In this document: positions 1-5,566 of the stretch, one piece after another
Numbering within the stretch: position 1 is the first letter of the stretch
Layout of the letters: every line of letters begins with the position of its first letter
DNA from: JBGPYM01 sp041493205
GTDB lineage: Bacteria; Bacteroidota; Ignavibacteria; UBA10030; UBA6906
Direction of reading: 5' to 3'
Length of the DNA stretch: 7,014 nt
Assembly: GCA_041493205.1 (NCBI GenBank)
Contig: JBGPYM010000168.1
Coordinates: forward strand, 1 to 7,014
Position numbers and translations under genes: made by a program
Notes under the pieces: model-generated
The model's input: the letters and a program-made list of their open reading frames with translations, nothing else
Told to the model about the DNA's origin: nothing
Databases searched by the model: none

Positions 1-25
1 CACCGGCGGGGACGCCGGTGCTACT
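1..25 (-). repeat. REP-like palindromic unit, copy 1
   Basis: On the minus strand the unit begins A-GTAG and continues directly into the inverted arms CACCGGC and GCCGGTG. A further G-C pair closes a TCCC tetraloop, giving an 8-bp stem. The same 25-bp unit recurs at 5466-5490, 5504-5528, 5542-5566 and 6869-6893, always in this orientation. A GTAG head next to a palindrome is the established hallmark of REP elements handled by RAYT transposases. Assignment to that class is by structure only, as no RAYT gene is in the window. The copy touches the window edge, so any sequence beyond the palindrome is not visible. Confidence 0.85.
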
Positions 26-109
26 CCGGTCCAAAACCTTCCAGTTGTTGCTACGAGTCACACCATTCAAATCCCGGAAATCAGCCGCGTAGGTAAGTTT
101 TTCTGCCAA
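1..109 (-). CDS. Possible partial ORF, N-terminus only, carrying an in-frame REP
   Basis: A minus-strand frame opens with TTG at 109-107 and stays open for 36 codons to the window edge. It begins MAEKLTYAADFRDLNGV and ends in SSTGVPAG, which is encoded by the REP unit at 1-25. A good Shine-Dalgarno run (GGGAGG) lies 4 nt upstream of the TTG, and an in-frame TAG further upstream means no earlier ATG or GTG is available. Against it: the start codon is rare, and third-position GC is only about half, lower than in the clear genes here. The product is not recognised. It could be a real small gene invaded by a REP, a decayed gene, or chance. Confidence 0.28.
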   Translation of the reverse strand, partial: MAEKLTYAADFRDLNGVTRSNNWKVLDRSSTGVPAG

Positions 110-121
110 TTTGCCTCCCTT

Positions 122-161
122 TGAGTATGGACATGGTAACTATGTGTGTACCGCATACTCA
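122..161. promoter_or_regulatory. Imperfect hairpin upstream of the 1-109 ORF
   Basis: An 8-bp perfect inverted repeat, TGAGTATG (122-129) and CATACTCA (154-161), encloses an inner GGTA/TACC stem (135-138 with 149-152). In a minus-strand transcript the hairpin would end at 122, immediately before the AAGGGAGG ribosome-binding run (121-114) of the TTG-initiated ORF. It could therefore be a leader structure or a dyad operator. It has no U-tract typical of a terminator on the plus strand. Function is inferred from position only. Confidence 0.35.
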
Positions 162-304
162 TTCACGCGATGAAGTTGACATAATTTACAGATAATTCTA
201 CGACACTCATGGGTACCATCAATTCTGCACAAAATCGAGTAATATGTGTGATTTCGCGCAAATGCGGCCAATCGCAATGCTGATACGTGTCATCTATATT
301 CTTC

Positions 305-334
305 TTGACTCGCCCTCATACCACTTAATATATT
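305..334 (+). promoter_or_regulatory. Candidate sigma70-type promoter of the pilin-like operon
   Basis: TTGACT (305-310, five of six matches to TTGACA) is separated by 18 nt from TATATT (329-334, five of six matches to TATAAT). Transcription would start near 341, leaving a leader of roughly 115 nt before the ATG at 457. The position, strand and local AT-richness fit a promoter for the three-gene operon. If the organism uses a Bacteroidetes-type -7/-33 promoter instead, this match would be coincidental. Confidence 0.45.
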
Positions 335-355
335 TTATCCGTGCAGTGGAGAAGA

Positions 356-385
356 AATCCCCCGGTCTCACTGTTCAATCCCCCG
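356..385 (+). repeat. Direct repeat AATCCCCCG with 21-bp period
   Basis: AATCCCCCG occurs at 356-364 and again at 377-385. The 21-bp period is two helical turns, the spacing expected for tandem protein-binding half-sites on one DNA face. It lies just downstream of the candidate promoter. Regulation is an inference. Confidence 0.3.
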
Positions 386-396
386 CGTAACATTCT

Positions 397-418
397 TTGC
401 CACAGTTGCACATGGCAA
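397..418. promoter_or_regulatory. Short inverted repeat TTGCCA-N10-TGGCAA
   Basis: Perfect 6-bp arms at 397-402 and 413-418 flank a 10-nt centre, 38 nt upstream of the first pilin-like start codon. It could be an operator dyad or a weak leader hairpin. No T-run follows, so a terminator is unlikely. Arms this short can arise by chance. Confidence 0.22.
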
Positions 419-456
419 CGATCCTGTAAAGGCTTAGAAAGAGAAGAGGGAATGCA

Positions 457-978
457 ATGGGGAACAGTTTTCTGCTCATGATCGGGGCGCTGCTGATGCT
501 CGGTGTCTTCACGCTCACCGCGAACGGGCTCATCGCCGAAAACGAGCGTATCGCCGACGAGAACGAGTATTATCTCACCTCGCTGTCCATCGCCCAATCC
601 ATCATCGAAGAGGCAAAATCCAAGTCGTTCGACCAGGCAACTGTGTCGGCCCCTTTGGATTCGCTCATCACCCTGACCCTGCCGGGCTCCCTCGGGCCGG
701 ATCCGGGAGAGTTCGTGCCCGTTCCCGATTCCCTTACTCCGAACGGGTATCTGTCCCTCTCGCTCTTTAATGACGTCGACGACTACAACGGGTACGTGCG
801 TGTGGTTAATACACCGCGCGCCGAGGGATATAGCGTGACCGTGCACATCGACTACGCCAGTCCGACCTGGCCCGACTCGACGCTGACCACCAGTTCATTC
901 TGCAAGCGCATGACCGTCACAGTGACAAGCCCCCTTGTCTCACAGGCGATCTCGCTCCAATACGCATTTATATATTGA
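457..978 (+). CDS. PilV/MshD-like minor pilin or pseudopilin
   Basis: This is a 173-residue protein with a single N-terminal hydrophobic helix (about residues 5-27), a polar helix (28-60, including the LSIAQSIIEEAKSKSFD stretch) and a beta-rich C-terminal part. The phrase FNDVDDYNGY (about residue 107 onward) followed by 'YSVTVHIDY' and 'CKRMTVTVTSP' matches the usual layout of PilV/MshD-type minor pilins. Such proteins are inserted in the inner membrane and then assembled into, or prime, type IV pili or type II secretion pseudopili. The ATG at 457 is preceded by GAGGG with 6-nt spacing; an ATG at 452 runs into an early stop. Odd: there is no basic leader, no G|FTLxE cleavage motif and no glutamate at position 5 of a would-be mature form. 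It is the first gene of a three-gene operon. Family assignment is moderately sure; the filament system is not known. Confidence 0.72.
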   Translation: MGNSFLLMIGALLMLGVFTLTANGLIAENERIADENEYYLTSLSIAQSIIEEAKSKSFDQATVSAPLDSLITLTLPGSLGPDPGEFVPVPDSLTPNGYLSLSLFNDVDDYNGYVRVVNTPRAEGYSVTVHIDYASPTWPDSTLTTSSFCKRMTVTVTSPLVSQAISLQYAFIY

Positions 979-980
979 CG

Positions 981-987
981 AAGGGGG
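981..987 (+). promoter_or_regulatory. Ribosome binding site that fixes the second gene's start
   Basis: AAGGGGG ends 8 nt before the ATG at 996. A TTG at 975, overlapping the previous stop codon, would add seven residues (MTKGDTT), but it would place this site inside the coding sequence and leave the TTG without a Shine-Dalgarno run. The ATG at 996 is therefore preferred. Confidence 0.65.
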
Positions 988-995
988 ACACCACA

Positions 996-1550
996 ATGAA
1001 AGACATTATCCAGGAAGCAGGATCGCTCTTTATCGGAGGAATCGTGTTTCTGATGCTGATCACGATTTTCTCCCGGGTGGGCAACACGGCAGCCACACAG
1101 ACATTCAACAACGTGGTCCAGGAGAAATCGGCCCTCGCCACCGAGATCATGGAACGGGAGTTGACCTACATGGGGTATGGCGTTGACGACAGCGCCTATG
1201 TCCTCCAGGCCGACTCAACAGGCATCACGTTCCGCTGCGACATCGATGACAACGCAACGCCTGACACAATCACATACGTGTACGGCCTGTCGTCGCTGCC
1301 TGCCTCCCAACATCCAAACGGCGGGGCGCTCTACCGTTCCGTCAACAACGGCACGCCGGAGCCCATCGCAGCCGGCGTCACGGCATTCAAGCTTCGCTTC
1401 TTCGACGTGAACGGCAATCCGACCACCACGTGCAACGCCATCCGGACCCTCAACGTCGGGATGGTCATAGAAAACGAGACCGTGCTGACAGACGACTTTA
1501 CACCCGGCGTGTACTGGTCTCGGACATTCACCCCAAAGAACCTGAGGTGA
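996..1550 (+). CDS. PilW-like minor pilin or pseudopilin
   Basis: This 184-residue protein starts MKDIIQEAGSLFIGG, with a hydrophobic helix at about residues 10-26. A polar helical stretch reaches the 'EIMERELTYMGYGV' segment, and a C-terminal beta domain follows. The domain has the phrases ITFRCDIDDNATPDTITY, GGALYRSVNNG and 'GVTAFKLRFFDVNG'. This series is characteristic of PilW and GspJ-type pseudopilins, where a globular domain of the minor pilin sits at or near the filament tip. It lies 17 nt after the PilV-like gene and 3 nt before the PilX-like gene, so translation is probably coordinated. Odd: the canonical prepilin cleavage motif and Glu5 are absent; a Gly at residue 9 before the hydrophobic run is the only trace. 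Family call is good; the exact partner filament is unknown. Confidence 0.75.
   Translation: MKDIIQEAGSLFIGGIVFLMLITIFSRVGNTAATQTFNNVVQEKSALATEIMERELTYMGYGVDDSAYVLQADSTGITFRCDIDDNATPDTITYVYGLSSLPASQHPNGGALYRSVNNGTPEPIAAGVTAFKLRFFDVNGNPTTTCNAIRTLNVGMVIENETVLTDDFTPGVYWSRTFTPKNLR
1544..1550 (+). promoter_or_regulatory. Strong ribosome binding site overlapping the second gene's stop
   Basis: GAGGTGA matches the anti-Shine-Dalgarno well. Its last three bases are the TGA stop of the PilW-like gene, and the next ATG follows after 3 nt. This arrangement favours translational coupling of the two pilin-like genes and supports the start at 1554. Confidence 0.65.
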
Positions 1551-1553
1551 GTC

Positions 1554-2660
1554 ATGAGTGGACGCGCACTGATCATCATGATCGTGGGAATGGTACTCAT
1601 CTCCACCAACATTTTCCTGCAGCTCACGGGTTCAAGCCGCGACATGTCCGACAATATGAACAGGACATACGTCCGCGAAGCGGCATCCAATATCGCCCAG
1701 AGCGGCGTTTCTATCGGCGTGCGGAGACTCGTGGATGACCCGCTCTGGCGCGACGGCGTTCCGATGATGGCCCTGCTCGGCGGGAACGCCATTATCACGG
1801 TGCGCGACACGGTCTATCACACCCGTCCGGCTATCCAGGTGCAGTGCACAGGCATCATGATGTACTCCCTGCCGGATGAGCACCGGGAAGTCGTGACCGC
1901 GTACGTTTACGGCGACACCATACCCCACGCTGTTCAGGCGGTGCTGTCAACCCCGCATAATGTCAGCCAGACAGGGGCATTTGAGCTGGACGGCCGCGAC
2001 CACGACCGTTCCGGTAACCATAAGCCCGGCTCCAAAGGGACGAAGGCGGTCTGGACTGAGCGAGACTGCGAACACACTGTCGGCACCCGGTTCCACGGCG
2101 AAGGGGATGATGGGGAGGATCACGACGACGTCGACGTCGATACTACCCTTGTGGAGCGGGGCAAGACGTACCCCGGCGGCTATCCCCGCACACCCGATTC
2201 CATTATGACCACGTGCGGCCACACGTTTCCCGAGGGAACATTGAAGCTGGTCGCAAAGAGCCACTCAGGGGGGAGTCAATACGTTACCGATCCGGGTCTC
2301 CTCACGTTTCCTCTCAAGGGCGTCACGTACGTCGACCTCCCTGCCGGCGCCACCTGGAACGTCGCCAACGTGACCGGCAGCGGCCTCCTGATTGTCCATA
2401 ATAGCACCAGAGACGCCTGCATGAAGGACGCCAACGGCGGGCCGTTCACCGGACTAGTGATCTGTGATGAGATTCAGCACATCAACGCCACCATTGTCGG
2501 CGCGGTCATTTCCTGCGGGGACGACGACAATGACAACACAGCGTCCGGCTCCGGCCAGCTTCTTTTCTCTCGCGACGCCATCCGTTCCGCCACGACACAG
2601 GCGGTCCATGGAGCGTGCGCCAACAAGGGTTCGTCCAAAACCGTTATCGCGATGCATTGA
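1554..2660 (+). CDS. PilX-like protein with membrane anchor and C-terminal beta-rich domain
   Basis: This is a 368-residue protein. Residues 1-24 are a short N-terminus and a hydrophobic helix (ALIIMIVGMVLISTNIFLQL). Residues 28-66 form the PilX_N-like region with 'AASNIAQSGVSIGVRRL'. From about 140 a second domain starts with GAFELDGRDHD. It continues through an acidic Asp/Glu/His-rich loop (183-197) to a beta-helix-like series (256-345: GVTYVDLPAGATWNV, GLLIVHN, GPFTGLVIC, ATIVGAVISCG, LLFSRDAIRSA). That C-terminal pattern is seen in long PilX-like pilus assembly proteins; ordinary PilX is only about 170-200 residues. A second Asp/Asn loop (322-328) and the acidic loop could bind Ca2+, which is inferred from composition. 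It has seven cysteines. It is the third gene of the operon, with a tight upstream junction. The canonical prepilin site is absent. Confidence 0.7.
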   Translation: MSGRALIIMIVGMVLISTNIFLQLTGSSRDMSDNMNRTYVREAASNIAQSGVSIGVRRLVDDPLWRDGVPMMALLGGNAIITVRDTVYHTRPAIQVQCTGIMMYSLPDEHREVVTAYVYGDTIPHAVQAVLSTPHNVSQTGAFELDGRDHDRSGNHKPGSKGTKAVWTERDCEHTVGTRFHGEGDDGEDHDDVDVDTTLVERGKTYPGGYPRTPDSIMTTCGHTFPEGTLKLVAKSHSGGSQYVTDPGLLTFPLKGVTYVDLPAGATWNVANVTGSGLLIVHNSTRDACMKDANGGPFTGLVICDEIQHINATIVGAVISCGDDDNDNTASGSGQLLFSRDAIRSATTQAVHGACANKGSSKTVIAMH

Positions 2661-2680
2661 GGAGGGATTGTAGAGAGCGG

Positions 2681-3952
2681 TCAGTCGCCGCGCAGCAGAG
2701 AGATGATTTTCGGTGAGATGTCCTTGTCGTTCAACTTGTAGGTGGTATCGACCTTTTTCGTTTGCACGAACGCATCCACCGCGTTCTGCCGGAGGGAGCG
2801 GTCCTCCGCCCCGGTGAGCAGGTACTGAGCTGCGTACGAACAGGCCAGGAATGCATAGTTGTTCGCGATGTCATTTCCGGTTTTGGACGTCTCCCGGAGC
2901 TGGTCGATCGCCTGCTGATACTCTCCTGCGAAAAATGCCGCAATCCCCTTTCGGATCTTCTCCTCTGTGTCGGTGATCGACTTCAGATACGTCGTCAGCT
3001 CGGGATATGCCGGATCGAGCTGCCTGACGTCGAGGAATTTTGCCTTCGCCTGAACGATTCTTCCCCCCGTATAGAGCGTAACGGCTTCTCGAAAGAGGAC
3101 ATCCTTTGCCGCATCGGGGGGCGGACCCGTGACGGTGTGCGGTTGCTCGGGCGCGGGTTCTTTCCGGGTGGCCACGGACGGAGGGGGAGCACTCTTCTGA
3201 CGGAGGGCGGCAATCCTGGTGAGAGCCTTCTGGGCTTCGGCATTCTTGCCGTCGATGTCCAGGGCTGCCTTGAACTGGGTCTCGGCGTTATCCAGTTCGT
3301 TTTGCTTCAGGTATTGGCTGCCGGCCACGAGGGCCTTGTCGATTTTCTCTCTGCGATCCTTCGCCGTCGCGGCCGCGTCAGAGTCACGTAGCCTCGATTC
3401 GGCCAACCCCCTGTACTTCACTGCATCATTGTGCTGCGCAGAGTTCTCGGGCACCAGTTTGAATTGCTCGATCGCGCCTTTGAAATCATTCGTGCGGTAG
3501 AGCTTCATGCCTTCGGTATAACGTGCGTCGGTCTGCGCTACGGCCGGCTTTCGAAGGAGGGCGAGATAGTCGTTGAGCAGCTTCGCCGCCTCTGAATCCT
3601 CCTGTATTTCCTTCTCCCCCTCGGTCTTTTCCAGATCCGCGCGCGCCTTTTCCTTTTCATTCAGGTTATAGTAGGCGATACCGCGATAGAGATAGGGGTA
3701 GTAGTCTACAAACTGAAGCCCTGGCATCCGTTTGTGCGTCTTCGAATCCGACTGATCCGCGATCGCTTCGGAGAGACTCTGCACCGCCGCCTGCCAATGC
3801 TTGTTCCTGTACGCGTCCATCCCCTTCTCATAGTTCACATACCACTCTTGCGCATAGATCGTCCCCGGCAGCAGACAAAAGCCTGCACAGGCCGCGAAGA
3901 GAATCACGGCCCTGCGGAATCTGCTGTACGTTGCACCCCCCTGATAGCGCAT
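2681..3952 (-). CDS. Secreted TPR protein with one WYVxYE module
   Basis: A 423-residue protein from the ATG at 3952. It has a Sec signal peptide (basic YSRFRR, hydrophobic 15-31, likely cleavage IYA|Q near residue 34). A WYVNYEKG module follows (about 35-135), then TPR-like helical pairs (about 140-250), a Pro-rich linker (255-281), another TPR pair (284-320) and a C-terminal helical module (334-421). The first and last modules are clearly paralogous to those of the gene just upstream. TPRs are protein-binding scaffolds, so a periplasmic assembly or scaffold role is likely; no catalytic motif is seen. Start choice: ATGs at 3973 and 3988 are alternatives without a Shine-Dalgarno run. At 3952 there is AAGGA with 10-nt spacing. 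A longer frame reaching 4186 overlaps the neighbour and is rejected. It converges with the PilX-like gene across 20 bp. Confidence 0.78.
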   Translation of the reverse strand: MRYQGGATYSRFRRAVILFAACAGFCLLPGTIYAQEWYVNYEKGMDAYRNKHWQAAVQSLSEAIADQSDSKTHKRMPGLQFVDYYPYLYRGIAYYNLNEKEKARADLEKTEGEKEIQEDSEAAKLLNDYLALLRKPAVAQTDARYTEGMKLYRTNDFKGAIEQFKLVPENSAQHNDAVKYRGLAESRLRDSDAAATAKDRREKIDKALVAGSQYLKQNELDNAETQFKAALDIDGKNAEAQKALTRIAALRQKSAPPPSVATRKEPAPEQPHTVTGPPPDAAKDVLFREAVTLYTGGRIVQAKAKFLDVRQLDPAYPELTTYLKSITDTEEKIRKGIAAFFAGEYQQAIDQLRETSKTGNDIANNYAFLACSYAAQYLLTGAEDRSLRQNAVDAFVQTKKVDTTYKLNDKDISPKIISLLRGD

Positions 3953-4004
3953 CCCTTCTAAATCCTTGAGCATTGTTATCGAATCCATTCGCAGGTATCT
4001 GCCG

Positions 4005-5420
4005 TCATTTCGGCGGATTTTTCTTAACACTCTGGAACACGTCGAGCACGTCACGCGAGAAGAGACTCCGGTCGAGCTGATATGCCGGGTCGAGCGACAG
4101 CGTTGTGGTGAATTCGCGCCGCGCATTCGCCAGGGCTCCCTTCTCCTTCTTGCCTGCCGCCCGGTAGCGCAACGCATAGGCGACACCCAGGTAGGCGTGG
4201 AGCGCCGGATCGTTCGTCATCGAAGGCTCCGCCGATTTCAGCAGCGTAATGGCTTTTTCGTGATTGCCCCGGAGGAGCTGCACCAGGCCGGAGGAAAAGT
4301 CCGCGTTGACCGGCGCTTCCGGCGCATTCCCTGCCGGCGACTTTGTGATTCTTGCGAGATAGCTTTTGGCCACGGAGTTGTACGGATCAATCTGCAAAAC
4401 CTCTTCGAACTTCGATTTTGCCTTATCGACTTCCTCCCGGTTGTAGAGCTGGATCGCTCCGGTGAGCTCCGTGTTGAGCATTTCCTTCAGTTCCTCGGAC
4501 GGCGGGCGCTTCGGCGCCGCTGAATTCCTTTTCCGGGCGTCCTTCAGGAGCGACGTCAGGTTTGCCGATTCCGATTCGAGGTCCTTCACCTCGCCGAGCC
4601 GTTCCGCGGTCTCAAAATAACTGACCGCAAACTGCCAGAGTCCCTGGTTGAAGTAGGCGAGCCCCAGGTAGTAATACGGGATATAGGTCACGAACCACAT
4701 GCCGTACGTCCGGGCATACCTGCTCGGAATTCCCTTTGCTGCGAGAGCGAGTTTGAGGTTTTCGATCGCTTTCAGCCAGTCGCCCGACTCGATGTAGGCA
4801 AGCCCTGTCTCATAATTTACATACCAGGGGACTCCTCCTGCCGACTCCCGCGAAACGGGCTCCCGCGCCTCTGGACCTGCCGTCCGTGCCGGGACAGGGG
4901 TCCCCGCAACCGCTCTGGGTGCGGCAACTGACGGCGCAATTGCACCCGTCTTGCGATCGGGGGCCGGTGTTTTTGCGGCCGTTTTCTGCCCGGGCGCAGG
5001 TGTCACAGCGGCTGGTTCGCGGCCAGGGGCCGGCTCCCCCGCGGCTACACCCCCGAGCTCCTTTCTGAGGGATTCGAGCTGCCCGTACTCGTCCGGGTCG
5101 CCTGCGATCTCACCCTGCCGGAGCGAAATGTCGAAATTCTCGAGCGCCCTCTGTGCCTCATTCGTGTGATAATACGCGAGCCCGAGATGGTAATACGGCA
5201 GGTAGTTGATGAACCGGAGGCCGTATGTCCTCGCTTTAAGCTTCTCGCCGTCCTTCATAGCGAGTGCGTCCTTCAGGAACCGGACAGAGCCCTTCCAATC
5301 GCCCTCTTCCTGTGCGGTAATCGCCTTTTCGTAGGAGACGTACCAGGGGGTTTGGGCTTTTGTTGATGAAGCCACAGAAAGGGCAAGGCACAAAAAGAGA
5401 AAGAGAGAAGATTTGGTCAT
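4005..5420 (-). CDS. Secreted TPR protein with two WYVxYE modules
   Basis: A 471-residue protein from the ATG at 5420. The signal peptide MTKSSLFLFLCLALSVASST ends KA|Q near residue 22. Module 1 (about 25-121) and module 2 (198-296) share WYV.YE, a GDW...L..AL helix pair, ARTYG.xF..Y.PYY.LGLAY and a GE-containing end. They are joined by a Pro/Ala-rich linker (122-197) with degenerate TPAPG/DxKT repeats. A classical TPR pair follows (about 310-358, with VDKAKSKFEEVLQIDPYNSV). The C-terminal module (374-466) is shared with the downstream paralogue. Role: probably a periplasmic or surface scaffold; function unknown. An in-frame ATG at 5450 is an alternative start, also without a Shine-Dalgarno run. 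An in-frame GTG at 5468 falls inside a REP unit and is unlikely. The downstream TPR gene starts 52 nt after this stop. Confidence 0.8.
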   Translation of the reverse strand: MTKSSLFLFLCLALSVASSTKAQTPWYVSYEKAITAQEEGDWKGSVRFLKDALAMKDGEKLKARTYGLRFINYLPYYHLGLAYYHTNEAQRALENFDISLRQGEIAGDPDEYGQLESLRKELGGVAAGEPAPGREPAAVTPAPGQKTAAKTPAPDRKTGAIAPSVAAPRAVAGTPVPARTAGPEAREPVSRESAGGVPWYVNYETGLAYIESGDWLKAIENLKLALAAKGIPSRYARTYGMWFVTYIPYYYLGLAYFNQGLWQFAVSYFETAERLGEVKDLESESANLTSLLKDARKRNSAAPKRPPSEELKEMLNTELTGAIQLYNREEVDKAKSKFEEVLQIDPYNSVAKSYLARITKSPAGNAPEAPVNADFSSGLVQLLRGNHEKAITLLKSAEPSMTNDPALHAYLGVAYALRYRAAGKKEKGALANARREFTTTLSLDPAYQLDRSLFSRDVLDVFQSVKKNPPK

Positions 5421-5465
5421 GAGTTTCACAGGGGTGAAGGCCAATCTCATATAATTGAGAAAAGC

Positions 5466-5566
5466 CACCGGCGGGGACGCCGGTGCTACTGCTTACTGAA
5501 ATACACCGGCGGGGACGCCGGTGCTACTACTTGGGAAAAGCCACCGGCAGAGACGCCGGTGCTACT
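5466..5566 (-). repeat. Array of three REP-like units, 38-bp period
   Basis: Units lie at 5466-5490, 5504-5528 and 5542-5566, all in one orientation, separated by two 13-nt spacers, so the period is exactly 38 bp. Units 5466 and 5542 share a longer 3' side on the minus strand (GGTGGCTTTTCYCAA), which the middle unit lacks. The array fills most of the 144-nt gap between the barrel gene and the TPR gene, within what looks like one transcription unit. In the transcript each unit would fold into a stable stem, two of them followed by GGCUUUUC. That could act as a 3'-end-stabilising structure or a weak attenuator. REP hairpins in operon gaps are known to do this elsewhere; here it is inferred. Confidence 0.88.

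Larger units (their letters stand above)
110..456. other. Non-coding upstream region of the pilin-like operon
   Basis: No convincing gene is seen on either strand. Composition is AT-richer than the flanking genes, with TTGACATAATTTA-type tracts near 176-188 and 325-337. It holds a hairpin (122-161), a candidate promoter (305-334), a 9-bp direct repeat (356-385) and a short inverted repeat (397-418). If the ORF at 1-109 is real, this is a divergent regulatory region; otherwise it is simply the 5' region of the plus-strand operon. An open minus-strand frame across 325-846 is mostly the antisense of the first pilin-like gene and was not accepted. Confidence 0.7.

Noticed and set aside
176..204. 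Promoter based on TTGACA at 176-181.
   Set aside because: The -35 is perfect, but at 16-18 nt spacing there is no good -10 (TACGAC at best); the 305-334 pair is stronger and nearer the operon.
325..846. Minus-strand open frame of 173 codons.
   Set aside because: Mostly antisense to the PilV-like gene, with no recognisable protein features; GC-rich third positions of the sense gene explain the open frame.
975..995. TTG start at 975 for the PilW-like gene.
   Set aside because: A clear ribosome binding run (AAGGGGG at 981-987) precedes the ATG at 996, and the TTG itself has no Shine-Dalgarno run.
2126..2139. A 14-bp perfect palindrome (CGACGTCGACGTCG).
   Set aside because: It lies inside the PilX-like gene and is explained by Asp-Val-Asp-Val-Asp codons (GAC/GTC); no sign of an independent site.
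2661..2680. Bidirectional terminator between the convergent genes.
   Set aside because: Only a 4-bp GCGG/CCGC stem is possible, without a T-run; no credible intrinsic terminator is seen.
3989..4186. N-terminal extension of the second TPR gene back to 4186 (start MSPMRCATG).
   Set aside because: It is highly Arg/Ser-rich, overlaps the end of the upstream TPR gene out of frame, and would bury the obvious signal peptide; typical antisense-free GC-rich read-through.
5421..5468. GTG start at 5468 for the first TPR gene.
   Set aside because: The codon falls within a REP unit and the signal peptide begins naturally at the ATG at 5420; 5450 remains a minor alternative.
5466..5566. CRISPR array (regular repeats with short spacers).
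   Set aside because: Spacers are only 13 nt, there are three units, single copies occur elsewhere, and no cas genes are visible; the GTAG-plus-palindrome form fits REP elements.
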